DNA from: Mesotaenium endlicherianum
Lineage: Eukaryota; Streptophyta; Zygnematophyceae; Zygnematales; Mesotaeniaceae
Direction of reading: 5' to 3'
Length of the DNA: 64,000 nucleotides
NCBI GenBank assembly: GCA_009602735.1
Contig: WELA01005155.1
Span: forward strand, 155,765 to 219,764
Part shown: positions 1-11,329 of the stretch, piece after piece
Layout of the letters: each line of letters starts with the position of its first letter
Numbering within the stretch: the stretch's first letter is position 1
The notes under the pieces: generated by a model
What the model saw: only the letters and a program-made list of their open reading frames with translations
Told to the model about the DNA's origin: nothing
Database searches by the model: none
Made by a program: the position numbers and the translations under genes

Positions 1-634
1 GGGGGACGGGCGGGGCGGGACAGTGAGGGGCGGGAAGGTGTGGAAGGAGGGAGGGGGGGGGAGGGGCGAGCAGGAGGTGGGGAGCGGGCGGGGCTCTCCT
101 GGAGCCCATTACGTTTCCTGGGGGCGTTTTTCCTCCTGGAGCGCGTGTGTGCGTTTTGAGTTCCCTGTCTCCCTGGAGAGGATGCGTAACACGTGCTTGG
201 TGTCGGGCCAAGGAGTTTGGCGGAGAGTGCTGCGAGCGAGATCCTCTGCTTGACCTGCTTCACGGGGCATCTTCTGGGAGTATGTGTGTGAGTGTGTGTG
301 TGAGTGTGGGAACACATACACTGGGCATGTCTGTTGTCTGTGAGGAGAAAGGGGGAGAAGCAATATTGAGGGAAGGAGGGAGGAAGGGAGGGGCATGTTG
401 CATGGAGGGCGGAAGGGGAGGGACGCCGAGGGAGGAGGGAGAGAGGGTGAAGGGCGAGGGGGGGTGAGGGGGAGAATTTGAGCTAGTTGACTTGTCAAAA
501 AACCTCGAGCGCGGGAAGCTGGAGTTCGGCGTAGCTGCTGTGCACAGCAGTTTTGTGGGGACAGGATGAAATTGTGTCTCAGCAAGACTATCTCAGTATT
601 TTCTTTTCTTGTTTATGTGGTGCCTTGTGCGCAG
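1..634. other. Purine-rich, G-rich low-complexity stretch
   Basis: Long runs of G and A on the plus strand with GT dinucleotide patches near 285-310. Both strands hold open frames, but their composition follows the base bias and no known domain is seen. The last 40 bases are pyrimidine-rich and end in CAG, which suits an intron leading into the candidate exon that follows. Confidence 0.5.
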
Positions 635-742
635 GACATGAGGGCCAAGGAGGCGGCAAGGAAAGCTGCGCAACACGACGAGGAGAGAGGCGTGCTTCTG
701 TCAGAGCAGCAAAAACAAGCCAAGCAGCTAATTAACGTATAA
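635..742 (+). CDS. Possible terminal exon, short coiled-coil tail
   Basis: A strong acceptor (a pyrimidine tract ending in TTGTGCGCAG at 634) is followed by 35 codons and a TAA. The peptide starts DMRAKEAARKAAQ and ends KQAKQLINV. It is rich in A, K, E and Q with heptad-like spacing, as expected of a helical or coiled-coil C terminus. The rest of the gene would lie to the left of the window or in the G-rich stretch. I do not recognise the protein. The phase is chosen only because this frame gives a sensible peptide and stop; another phase is possible. Confidence 0.3.
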   Translation, partial: DMRAKEAARKAAQHDEERGVLLSEQQKQAKQLINV

Positions 743-1885
743 CGTTTGATCGCACAAAACTGTTACAAATGGAACTGACCTGAGTCAAAACTTGGACACC
801 AGTTTTTGGCGCGCGAGCCTTGTAAAAGTTCCCCGAGGGGTCATTAAGCGCGTCAAACTTGACGCTAAGTGCGCCATCGCCTTATTATGACTCTCGCAAG
901 CAAGAATTTTCTCTTCTCTCAGTCCTAATTCTTATTATTACAGTGTAACATGTACATATGTATTTGTAAAGAAATATAGGTAATTTTCTTAATTACTTGA
1001 GTAAGTTGGGTAAGTTCCCAAGAGGGTTTGGACATTTTTTTGGTCTCCGAAATTTTTATATACAACCCTTTTGAGAACTTACTCAACTTACTCAAAGAGA
1101 GTATATATTACCTATGTTTTTCTTAAATCTTTGAACGTGAATCTCTCTGCTTTCCATAGAATCCTGCATAAGAACGTTCCGTGCAGCATCGAGGTAGCAG
1201 TAACAACTAAGGGTTCTCCTATGTGTGCCTTCAATGCCTCTTAGAGGTGAGTTATGGATATTTCTGCTGCCTCCTATGGCTACAGGTTTTTTGCTCTGTT
1301 AATTATACTTCGGGCCGATTGTTTTTGCCGCGTCTTCAAAGTGTTTGTGAACTCTTGTCCGAAGGATTTCTTATGTAATCATGTTTCTTAATTGCTACAG
1401 CACGTTTAGTGGCTGCGGGTAGGATATGACCGTCAATGTTGTCTTTTGCACAGTTTGCTATTGGGGACTGCTTTACAATGCTACATAAGCTTATTCGCGT
1501 CCAAATACTGCAAGTGAGTCCATAAGTCTTGTATGTCACACTTTATGGCTGCCACTTACCTCAAGCTTGATTTTCATGACATGTTCTTAAGGACCTCATT
1601 CTTCTCGTTTATGCATGTAAGTCATGGAAGTGATGCCCAACTTCTGTAGCAGGTGCGGGCAAAGAAGGGGGGTTGGCTTCAAGTATTGTGTACCCTGTGG
1701 GTAGATTTTTAGCAAATGGGTGGAGGTAGACCCAAAATTATGGCTCATGAATTTCTAGGAGGCGGTTGTTTAAGAGAATAAATGCCTCCTCTCAAGCCAA
1801 AGTACACATCCGAGAGAGCAATGTGCCCAAAATATTTTTTTGATTTTGTTTGGTAGGATAGGGAAAGAAGTGTATTACCGGATAA
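743..1885. other. AT-rich intergenic or intronic sequence
   Basis: No convincing coding exon. A short self-similar pair (lagging ACTTACTCAA-type words near 1000 and 1080) forms an imperfect inverted repeat around 990-1095. Otherwise nothing recognisable. Confidence 0.4.
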
Positions 1886-3064
1886 AGAGAGCACCCTTCT
1901 AAGAGTACTAGTATTCGTCGCGTGTGTTGGAAAGTTGAAGATTTGGATACCCTTGTAGCTTTCCAAAGTGTTAGTGGGGGAAATGCATGGGGGGCAGCTA
2001 AAGTGATTCGTACCTCCAAGGAAATTGTAGCTATAATTCCTCCCTTCTTCATGGATTGGAGATTAAGTCCCATAGGTGAGGAAATGTGCACACTTAAGTT
2101 TTCCATCTGCATCTTAAACCGGGTTGGAGAGGTGAATATTGCTCCTGATCAGTGCTATGATCGGGATATATGGAAGGCGTATCATTATATAACATGCAGA
2201 GCTCACTTGGTAAGGATGTCGGATTACACTACTTTCATGAGGTTAGAAGGCGAAGTACAGAACCGTGATGTTATGGTTAGGACAGGAGATATTTGTAGAA
2301 AGAATGCTGCAAAGCTTGAGGAGGAAGAAGATGCTCGTGATAGGGAGTTACTTGCTGTAAGACATAGACCACCGCGTAGACTAGCTATGCAAGAAGCACA
2401 AACAAAATGGGTTAGCAATTGTTACTAGTCAGGCTAATTCTGAGGATGTTCAGTACAGTGATCAGCATACTGCTTCTGCTTCTTGCGACTCAGCTCTCCC
2501 TACACCTAGAATGCCCACTGCATAGCAGCTTGCTAACATTGAAGGAACGCGCTTAATGAAGGCAGCAAGGGAGTTGGCTGCAAGAAGAAGATTGAGATCA
2601 AAACCTGTCGAGGTCAATTTTATGCTTCCTGTCATGAAATGCATGTGCTTTTATGCTAGTTTATGGGCTATGTATGTGTCTGTATGTGTTGCTTTACTAA
2701 ATAGTAATTCTACTTGCTATTAGAACTCGTTGGTTTATTATACTAGCTGGTCATCAATTTACCAACTGTGCATGTTATTCACAGAAAACCTGCCACGTGT
2801 CACAAATAATTACTTGTTCTGTAATTCTTAATCCTGTGTATCTAATGCATGCATGATTTTCCTTTTTGTTATTAGATTCCAAGTGATCCTAGTGCACCAT
2901 TTGTATATGTGCCTGACGAGGATGTACAAATGACTGAGCACCATCAAGGTGCTTATAAGAGTGTCATTACAGGTGCAAAAATATCTCGCACTAACAATAT
3001 TGAAGGTCGAAGACTAATGAAAGCTTTTAGGCAGCATGCTGACAACATGAGGGCCCTTGTTCAG
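1886..3064 (+). CDS. Partial spliced gene of unknown function with repeated NIEG..RLMKA motif
   Basis: Three exons fit together in phase 0. The first is open from about 1886 and ends at 2410 (TGG, then GTTAGC). The second is 2526-2612 (after CATAG, before GTCAAT; 29 codons). The third is 2876-3064 (after TTTTGTTATTAG, before GTAAGT; 63 codons). Both short exons carry a related motif: NIEGTRLMKAAREL in one and NIEGRRLMKAFRQH in the other, so an internal repeat unit was probably duplicated. The first exon has an acidic and basic charged stretch (KLEEEEDARDRELL) near its end. The start codon and upstream exons are not identified, and nothing after 3064 can be assigned. The next sequence on the right is a degraded gene on the other strand, so either this gene is cut short or that material sits in its intron. 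I do not recognise the family. Splice sites are seen; the gene model is inference. Confidence 0.42.
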
Positions 3065-3118
3065 GTAAGTGCATATCAGCTCTAAACTCTGTATATAGGA
3101 ACTAAATGCAAGCTTGTG

Positions 3119-5098
3119 CTACATATAATTATGCATGCTACTCTTCTTCATCATTGTCTGCCACCTGTTCACTACCTTTTTGTATCTTCTCAGCGTGCCT
3201 CCTCCTGTCAAGGCTAGTCTTAGGGAGAGGGACAAGACGGGCAACTGCTTTACGACACGCTTCTTGGTGCACTCTTTGAGATGACCTGCTCTTGGACATG
3301 ACCCTACCATTCTTGTCTGGCCCTCCCTTTCTCTTATTTGTGTTCGATGTTTTTCTCTAGTGGTGTAGCGCCTCAATGCCTTCTCCACTGAATTGATCAA
3401 GGTCACCATGCCTCCCTATCATAGGCGGTAAGTGGCACTTAAGAATGTGCATGTAAACTGTCAGGTGTTTTGATGCACACGCAGCTACAAAGCTGTGCTC
3501 AATCTCAAGTGCAAGCAACTCTATTCTAGCTTCCTTAGCCTCCCTGTCTGCTTGCAGGTCCTCAGGTCCAACAGGTTGTGCTAGCGCACTCATGACCTCC
3601 CCAAAAGCTAATTATGTTTTCTTCACCTTCACTTTCATGGCAGCTTCCTCCGGCAATGCAAATACATGATTCAGGAGGACGTCTAGCCGCTCAAGGAGGA
3701 GCCAACACTCTCGGCCAATAAAGTTAGGTTTGCCAGCACCACCTCTCTTCTCGCCCTTCCCATGTGCTTTGGCTGCACTACTGATGTGGCACCCTACAGT
3801 CTCTTGCAACAATTGTAGGAACTTCTCTTCAGCCTCTTCTCTTGGTGCCAGGTTAATGTGCACAGTTCTCTCATACAACGTTAAAGTCACTCTTAGAAGG
3901 AGATGTAGCAAACATGGTACACAATTGTTGGGAGGTACATCCAAGAGTGGTGCCCTCTTGTGTCGTTGTCCACGGTGCAGCTTCTAATACTCCAACCTAG
4001 ATTCTCTCTCTCTCCAGCTTGCTCCTCATTGTTGTTATTTCATCATCGTTGAGGTCCTTCTGACTGTGGAACTCTTTTTTGCAAAACTCACATGTCATAG
4101 GCAGACTTGTCGGAGCATGGGCTGCATTCCTCATCCCATCCAGCGTCCGCAAACGACCTGCCCAGCTACTTTCTGCAAGTTCCTCACTGGTGATCTCGCA
4201 CCATAAACAAGGGTATGTTGACAATGCCCCACACAGGCCATACAGTCCATTGCTAAACTTGTAGTCTCCTCCAAGGTAGAAGCGCACCATGTGTACACAT
4301 TGATCTACTCGTATCCCGGTTCGCTTGAGTGCAGGCATGTTTTCTCGTAGTCTTTCCGTGTGCTCTTTCTAACTTGAGTAGTCGTCGTCTTCTTCAAATA
4401 CGAGCACGGTGCAGTTGCTGAAGGGTGAACCGGCCAAACTCTCATTGTCTTTTGTGATGACTTTGCAGCAGATGGTTGTCTGGTTGACGTTGCAAAACTA
4501 CTGGGAAGCATCTCCAAGGACCTGTACCCTCTCACCACACGACCACCCGACCAGAAGGTATCTATAGATCCATAATCCGATACTTCAGGACCTGCTCCAT
4601 GGAGACACTCACTCCACCACCTCCTTCTTCTTGTATAGGCTTGAGCTCTGCATATAGTTCATCTGACATTTTTTGCACAGACCTCTTTGATGCTAGCTTA
4701 GGAAGTGTGAGGGTTATGTCTTCGCTTATGTGCTTGGATTCCCACACCCCCAAGTCTTGCGAGTAGGTCTTGGATAGCAGGTTCAATAGCAGTTAGTACT
4801 TTTCTTGAGACAGGCCTATTCTGTGCCACAGTGCTAGGCCTAGAAGTGTACCCCAGTGCTTTTGTATTTTTGCTTCAGTGTTAGCTTGTATCTCGTGTTT
4901 TAGATCTAGCTCTGCTACTACTAGTGCCAGCACTCCTGCTCGATCAGCCCTGTTCAGATAAGCAGCTAAGGTTGTTGCTTTCAGCTCGCGCCCCCCTCTA
5001 AATTTCTCCTCAATAAATACTCTTAAGTTGTTTGCTATCCTTTGCCCAGTCTTTGCATGCTCTCCACCAACTCTTGGGCGAGGTTGGGCCTTGGAGAT
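3119..5098 (-). pseudogene. Degraded gene of an unrecognised, multicopy-type protein family
   Basis: Minus-strand open stretches read as one protein family in order: a segment around 5098-4800 (KHWGTLLGLALWHRIGLS), one around 4786-4562, then GGDYKF followed by YPCLWC near 4270-4195. Next come a TCEFCKKEF zinc-finger-like CxxC pair near 4090, PLLDVPPNN with LLHLLLRV near 3945-3870, PNFIGRECWLLLERLD near 3730-3680, and FSGEGIEALHH near 3395-3360. The pattern GGDYKF...GL.GA....PCLWC is one I associate with large uncharacterised families, often transposon-linked, in fungi, animals and algae; I cannot name the family. Open frames are not continuous, so the copy is probably broken, though some gaps could be introns. 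Its 5' side is displaced to 13570-13597 and 26461 onward by two LTR element insertions. Confidence 0.5.
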
Positions 5099-5821
5099 TG
5101 AAATGAATCGACTTACCAAATAGGCAATTAACAATTAATAAAGATCTTTATATCAGCAAGTAATCTTTATGGTATTTCCGTTAACCCGGTTTAACGGCAA
5201 AGGACAACACACTAGCAGTGGATAATACTCGTCAGTCAAATGAGAGTAAACTAGCATCAATAATGCAAATCAGTAAACTCATACATAAAGAGGTTGGAAG
5301 ACAGTGCGTATCAATGGCTTCTCGCCTTGGATTCAGATCCCTCTCAGTAAGCTGTCCAAGAGAGTTGGCCTCGTTTCCGAATGCCGAACTCGAGAGCAAT
5401 GCCTAGCATATGTACATGGAATGAGTTTACTGTTCAACGGTCAGTGCGATGGCACCGCCTACCCGGGAGTTAACCACGTTGGTAGGACCTCGGTTAACCA
5501 AATCCACCGCCATCTCCCATCATCCCGAATTGCCATCCATCATAGGGATGTCATCTGGCCATTCATCTAGCATACCACACTTAGATGCATATCGAGGCAG
5601 TTCGCTGCTACCGAGTGCGGAAGTCAGCTGGCTGTCAAAGAATGTGTCAGCAAGCTGACTTAAGCTGACTTCAGCCTGCTGCATCCGGCTGAGTCATTAA
5701 ACTGATACTAAATATGTAAAGTCCAGCAGACTGACTATTTAACTAGAGTTCAGCAGGCTGAACTTAATTTACTACTACATTTAAATGAATATTATATCTA
5801 CTATTATACTGATTCATTACA
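5099..5821 (-). repeat. Element A 3' LTR
   Basis: TGAAATGAATC to GATTCATTACA as read on the plus strand. Nearly identical to 12846-13569. A purine-rich tract on the minus strand (GTTGGAGGGAT) abuts it internally at about 5822-5832, as expected for the polypurine tract. Confidence 0.9.
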
Positions 5822-5857
5822 ATCCCTCCAACTTAACTTGTTGTCGCCTCGACAACA

Positions 5858-7618
5858 TTAAACTGCAGGAGTCTTTATTAAGTAAACTGAACCTAACCCG
5901 CCTCTCCCAGTGACTGCCCCTTCAACCTGTTGCCTAGGGGGTTGTTCCTGGGGCTTCAGGATCAGGAGACCGAGATCTGGACCTAGATCTGGACAGCCCT
6001 CTAGGTCTGTCAGCTGGCCTTTAAAGAACCCCGTTTGCTCTAAAGTTGGACCTCGAGGAGAACGAAGGATGGTAGCCTGCTCTTCACCCACTTGGGTGTT
6101 GATCCCCACATAGACAAGCATTCCAGTAGGATGCTGAAATACATTGGCAAGAGGTACATGCCCCTGAGCGGAGGGGGAGGCGGGCATACCTCTGGCCCAT
6201 GCGCGTGTCCCCCTTCTGGCACCCTTGTCCTCTGGGGATTTCTGCCTGTGTCTGCTGCCAAGTACAGTCAGATCAGCTTCTTCCCCTGCTTGGGCAGGAG
6301 GGCTGGGGGAGCGAGTGCGGGGTCCAATTGCCTCCATGACAGGGATTACGTTCCAAATACCTGATCGTGGTTCTTTAGGAAGTGCCCCTGCCTGCTCCTG
6401 GGTCTCCTGAGTACCAGCGGCTGATGCTTCTCCTCTGCCTTGTTCTTCTTCCTCATCCTCCTCATCCTCCTCCTCGGAGAGAGTAGGAGTCTCGTCCACT
6501 AAATTGTCTTGCTCCCTAGTAGACATGGAGTAGTCTACCGACCTCCCTTTCTTAGGGCGCGCTAGAGGTTGCTTGGCCTTCAGCCTGCTGAAATCTATCG
6601 GGCCCGCATTCTTCGCCCATTTGACGAAGGCATGCTTTCCCTTAGAGAAGTAGTCTCTCCCCCTCCTCCTATGCTCCTTGGTCTCGGCATTCATAATGCT
6701 AAGGCAGCCATTCAGCCTGGGGTCCCAAGGGGCAATGTGAGGTGGTAGGATGAGGTAGCCGTCTAGGCCATAGTGGAAGTCATCCGGTTGGGCTCGATCA
6801 CACTCCTGCTTCTTATTTGTCACGGTCATCCACCTCCAATCTGTTGGCTGCTGGTAGTACTGGGGTTCGTGCTCAGCCTTCCTCAGTGTACACGGGAACC
6901 AGTGGGGAGAGAACATCTGCTGTCCTGCTTCCCTGGCCAAGTACTCCCAGCTCTTTCTCTCAACTTCATTGTAAGCTGGCAGTAATGTGAGGTAGAATAC
7001 CGTATCCTTAAAGCTATCGGGCCGCATGCTCACCATCCGGACGAGTCTATGATCTCCCACTATTCCCGGTATGGGGACCGGCTTGTCCTCTGAATCATCT
7101 GCAAGGTACCGGGCCTGCTCTGCTGTATAGCCCACCATCTTGGCATAATCTTCGTAGAGGACCACACCAGTGTGTGTCTCGATGTACCTGTCCAGTGCTG
7201 TAGCTCCTTCCTTCTGTAGCAGTGTTGTCTGTTCCAGCTTGTATATTTCCTGGGCTGCCAGCAATGCTTCCTTCAGGTTATCAAAGTTTTGGCCACCCAC
7301 CACAGTATACCTGTAAGTGGCCAAGCTCTTCTGTCTGTCCGCTTCAATCTTTTTCCTTCTCTCCTCCTCTGCCGCTGCCGCTTCCTCTTGTTGTTTCTTC
7401 TGTCTCTCCTCCTCAGCTTTCCTGAGGTTTTCCGCTTCCTGATCCTTCTTCCTCTGTGCCTCTTCTGCCGCCTCTTGTTGTCTGCAGACCCTTTCTTGTT
7501 CTCTCCTGGTGAGGGACGTCGCCGCCAGCTCCTTCTGGTATTGCTCCATTGTCCTCCTGGCTTCTTCTGCCTTGCGCTTTCTGTCCTCCTTTTGTGTGGT
7601 GGGAGCCATCCTGTACAT
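5858..7618 (-). CDS. Element A third ORF (ORF3), function unknown
   Basis: An open frame of about 590 codons in the same sense as gag-pol, between the chromodomain and the 3' LTR, where env-like or accessory ORFs sit in some gypsy elements. The first ATG in frame is at 7618, and a second at 7609 begins MAPTTQKEDRKRK. The first 110 residues are a charged Q/E/R/K/A-rich helix typical of a coiled coil. A middle region follows (about 110-340) with many aromatic residues, for example SPHWFPCT and QPTDWRWMTV. Then comes an acidic run (EEEDEEDEEEE) and a proline-rich tail. I see no signal peptide and no membrane segment, so it does not look like an envelope protein. A related fragment survives in element B. 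No known domain is recognised. Confidence 0.72.
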   Translation of the reverse strand: MYRMAPTTQKEDRKRKAEEARRTMEQYQKELAATSLTRREQERVCRQQEAAEEAQRKKDQEAENLRKAEEERQKKQQEEAAAAEEERRKKIEADRQKSLATYRYTVVGGQNFDNLKEALLAAQEIYKLEQTTLLQKEGATALDRYIETHTGVVLYEDYAKMVGYTAEQARYLADDSEDKPVPIPGIVGDHRLVRMVSMRPDSFKDTVFYLTLLPAYNEVERKSWEYLAREAGQQMFSPHWFPCTLRKAEHEPQYYQQPTDWRWMTVTNKKQECDRAQPDDFHYGLDGYLILPPHIAPWDPRLNGCLSIMNAETKEHRRRGRDYFSKGKHAFVKWAKNAGPIDFSRLKAKQPLARPKKGRSVDYSMSTREQDNLVDETPTLSEEEDEEDEEEEQGRGEASAAGTQETQEQAGALPKEPRSGIWNVIPVMEAIGPRTRSPSPPAQAGEEADLTVLGSRHRQKSPEDKGARRGTRAWARGMPASPSAQGHVPLANVFQHPTGMLVYVGINTQVGEEQATILRSPRGPTLEQTGFFKGQLTDLEGCPDLGPDLGLLILKPQEQPPRQQVEGAVTGRGGLGSVYLIKTPAV

Positions 7619-8001
7619 GTAACCGGGGCACAAGTTAGTAGGATATTGATCTTTGTCGTAGGGATTGCAGGCAAGAAGTATGTTCGTATTAATAAGGTGG
7701 ATTCGCTTCTGTTTACCTTACAGGTGATTGCTAAAAGTTGACGTAGTTGCGGTGCGCTAACATAGACGTATGAATATGTTTGAAGTTGAGTTAAGTGAAG
7801 TGTTGCTGTGCGAGGCCCTTTTTCCTTTAGCTCAAGGTGCTTTATGTGGGCCAGGCTGTCCCATCTGTCACTATGCTGACACTTGGGATTCACGTAACTG
7901 TCTCTTTATCGCTCTCGCTGACTAACTGTCATAAATTTTCCCCTCCAACTTAAATGGAGACAGGACCGCCTGTCGCCTTCCCGTGTCAACTGAAATGACA
8001 G

Positions 8002-11000
8002 TTATGGAGGGGCGCCAGCCGCCCGAAGGTGGAACCGTTTCAACGCCCCTTTGGCATTGGTGAAATGGTCCTTAAATTCCCAAGTGTCCCCAGAGGCATC
8101 GTAACCCTTCCATCGAATGAGGTACTTCATGACATACTTAGACGATCGACGGACCGAGCGCGCGTCTAAGATCTCCTCTACCTCATATTCGTCAGAGGCG
8201 ACGTCCCTGACAGCGGGCACCGGTCCCGGTTGGACAGGTAACCGACCTGTGAACAGTGTATCACCTCTGTTGTATGGTTCCAGGAAGGAGACATTAAAGA
8301 TCGGGTGACCCTTGTATTCGGCTGACATGTTCAGTTTGTAAGCATTCTGACCGACACGACGCAGCACCGAATATGGACCGACCCAGACAGGGCCAAGCCT
8401 TTTCTTGACCACATCAGGGAGGTACAGTTGCTGAGAGTGCAGTTTGATTAAATCGCCCTTAGAAAATGTCAGCTCGCGACGGTGTTGATTAGCGCATTTT
8501 TGTTGATTTTCTTGTTTCGAGTGCAGTTACTTTGACAGTTGTGGGGATAAAAATGACCATTTTTGTCAGTTTATCCACGACTACCAGTATCGAATCATGC
8601 CCCTTAGCAGTTCGTGGCAGTGTGACCACCCAGTCCATGGATATAGTTTCCCAGCGGCCCGCTCTGATGGGCAGCGGTTGCAAGAGACCTCCCGGTGGTG
8701 TGTGCCTAGACTTATTTCTTTGACACTGAGCACAGGACTTCACATATTTCAAGACCTCCCGGGGCAACCCCTCCCAATGATAATGTTTTTCCAGTTTGCC
8801 AACAGTTTTGGCCTGCCCCAAATGCCCCCCCCAGCAAACTGTCATGTTCTTGACTCAATAAACGGGACCTTATTTCCATGTTATTAGGAATGACCAGCTT
8901 CAGCCTGCCTGAAGTGGTTTCAGTCACCCAGACCCTTCCCTTAAGTTTATGCCCGAGTGCGGTAGCCCGACACACACCAGTAGTGGGATTGGGCTCAAAT
9001 GTTGGGTCAGAAAGGTAGGCTTTCCTAAGTTGTTCAAGGAAGGACTTTTTCACCTTTAGTGAAGTGAGTGCACACAGGACTTTATCTACAGCATGCTGAC
9101 TAAAGTTCCTTTCTTGCAAGTCAGGTCTTCTAGAGAGTGCATCAGCAGGATTCAACTTCCCTGGTTTGTAGTCGATCTGGACTTGGAACTGCTCCAGCGT
9201 CTGGCTCCAGCGGTTCTCCCTCCTCGACAGCTTGGACTTCTTCTGAAAGTGGGTCAGAGCTAGATGATCTGTAATCACCTTAAAAGCTTTACCATGTAAG
9301 TATGCTCTCCACTGTTTGAGTACATGAATGATAGCTAGCAGCTCTTTATCATGCACTGAGTAATTAATCTCCGCTGGATTAAATTTCATAGACTCATACA
9401 ACACAGGATGCCACTCCTGCCGTACCTTACCATCCTTTGTGGTTTTGTCAGCAGGCTGCAACAAAATAGCACCCATGGCAAAATCAGAGGCATCAGTAAC
9501 CACCTGCACCGGTTTGCTGGGGTCATACACGGCTAGCACTGGGGCAGAACAAAGGGCATCTTTAAGGGTCTGGAAGGCAGCCTGCTGCTCTTCCCCCCAC
9601 ACATACCCGATGTCTTTCTTAGTAAGGTCAGTCAGTTTACTGGCCTTGGTGGAATAATTCTCAATAAATCTCCTATAGTAGTTAGCCAACCCGAGGAAGG
9701 ATCTAACTTCAGAGACAGACTGAAGTACTGGCCAGTCCCTTATGGTCTGGACTTTCTTAGGATCCACACTGATGCAGTCTTTACTGACAACGTGGCCTAA
9801 GAATTCAATACTTTCTTTAAAGAAATCACACTTGCTCATTTTAGCATATAAGTGATTCTTTCTTTGAGTGTCCAGGACTGTCTTTCAGTGTTCAGCGTGC
9901 TGAGCTTCATCTTTAGAGATATCATCCAGGAAAACTTGCACAAACTTATCCAAATAAGGTCTGAAAATGTCATTCATAGCACCCATGAAGGTCGCAGGAG
10001 CATTAGTCAGTCCAAATGGCATCACGTTGAACTCATAGTGTCCATAACGTGTACGGAAGGCAATCTTGTGTTCATCCCCCTCAGCAATTCTGATTTGATG
10101 ATAACCACTCTTGAGATCAATCTTACTAAACATCTTAGCACCAGACAGGGTATCAAGCAAGTCTCCGATTCTGGGTAAAGCATACTTGTTCTTTACTGTA
10201 ATTCTGTTCAGGGCTCTGTAAACCACACACATCCGCATATTGCCATCCTTTTTCTTAACAAATAGGATGGGTGCGTCGTAAGGTGATATACTGGGAGAAA
10301 TATAACCATTTTCCTCAAGCTCTGCAATTTGTTTTTTCAACTCCTCGCTCTCCACATAAGACAAGCCATAAGTGCGTTGCCAGGATGGCTGACTCCCAGG
10401 TAATAAATCAATCCTATGATCTACTTCCCTCTTAGGGGGTAGTCCTGGAGGCATATTAAATACATCCGTGTACTGAGCAAAAATTTTTGCAGCAGTAGGG
10501 TGCTCCGAAGGGCTTACCTTTTTCTCAACCGCTTCTTCAGGTTGAGGAGGTACCTCTTTTAGCAGCAGACAGAACATTCTGTCTTCCTTCTGGTTCCAGC
10601 TTTTGACGAACTCCATTGCATTCAGCAACTTGCATCCTTCTGGAAGCCTCTTCTTTTCCTTCATTTGCCATCCACACAGGACAAGAGGAAGAGCACTGGT
10701 GGGTGCCAAGTCAGTCTGCCCATCACTGGCTTCTCTCACTTTAACTGTACCTCTGCTCCAACACACTTCAGCTTGATGTCTATTAAGCCAGGACCTGCCT
10801 AGCACGAGATCATAAAAGCCAGTGTTGAGTACCTCAAATGTAAGCGTTTCAGTTATAACTGCAATGCCAGAACCTAACTGGACCTTAATAGGCTTGGTTA
10901 TAACTCCTCCCGGGATACTTGAGGCATCTCCAAGGAATATTTTTCTATTCCCTTGGGTGACAGTAGGCAGCCTTAGCCGCTTAACTAAGTCCTTGTGGAT

Positions 11001-11300
11001 AAAAGTATGTGACGCCCCTCCGTCAACAAATGCCCTCACCTTCCTACCTGCAATCATGCAATGCAGTAGGATAGGGGGGACTGTCTTTTCCTGACTTTCG
11101 CATTGTTCTCCTGACGTAGCAAAGAAATGTTGGACATCAGGTGGAACAAGAGCATCCAGAGTGTGCACTCTCTGGACGTCTATATTGCTGATGGTCTCCT
11201 TTATCTGTTTGTCAGGCATGCATAGTGAATCCAGTTCAGCAGGACCCATAATACCTGCTACGAGGGCAGCTAGTGACGACTCACTATCTCTAGCATCCTC
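8002..11300 (-). pseudogene. Element A pol region (protease, RT, RNase H, integrase remnant, chromodomain)
   Basis: In minus-strand order: a retropepsin with [11 protein letters not shown] near 11040-10990; reverse transcriptase with [15 protein letters not shown] near 10110 and the catalytic VFLDDI near 9920; RNase H with [16 protein letters not shown] near 9500; an integrase zinc-binding part near 8860-8700; and a chromodomain (KYLIRWKGYDASGDTWE) near 8140-8050. The integrase core is shorter than normal for the family. The region is broken in a few places. Order and the terminal chromodomain place it with the chromoviruses. Confidence 0.85.
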
Positions 11301-11329
11301 ACAGTCAGTAGACTGGATTACTGACTGTT

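Noticed and set aside
109-735. Long open frames on both strands in the G-rich start of the window
   Set aside because: Their residues simply mirror the purine bias and GT runs, and no domain or splice logic supports them, apart from the short 635-742 exon.
5858-7618. Envelope gene of a retrovirus-like element
   Set aside because: No signal peptide, no hydrophobic membrane span and no cleavage-site context; the ORF is charged and coiled-coil-like.
5910-7741. Plus-strand frames opposite element A ORF3
   Set aside because: Shadows of the longer, compositionally sensible minus-strand ORF that has a relative in element B.
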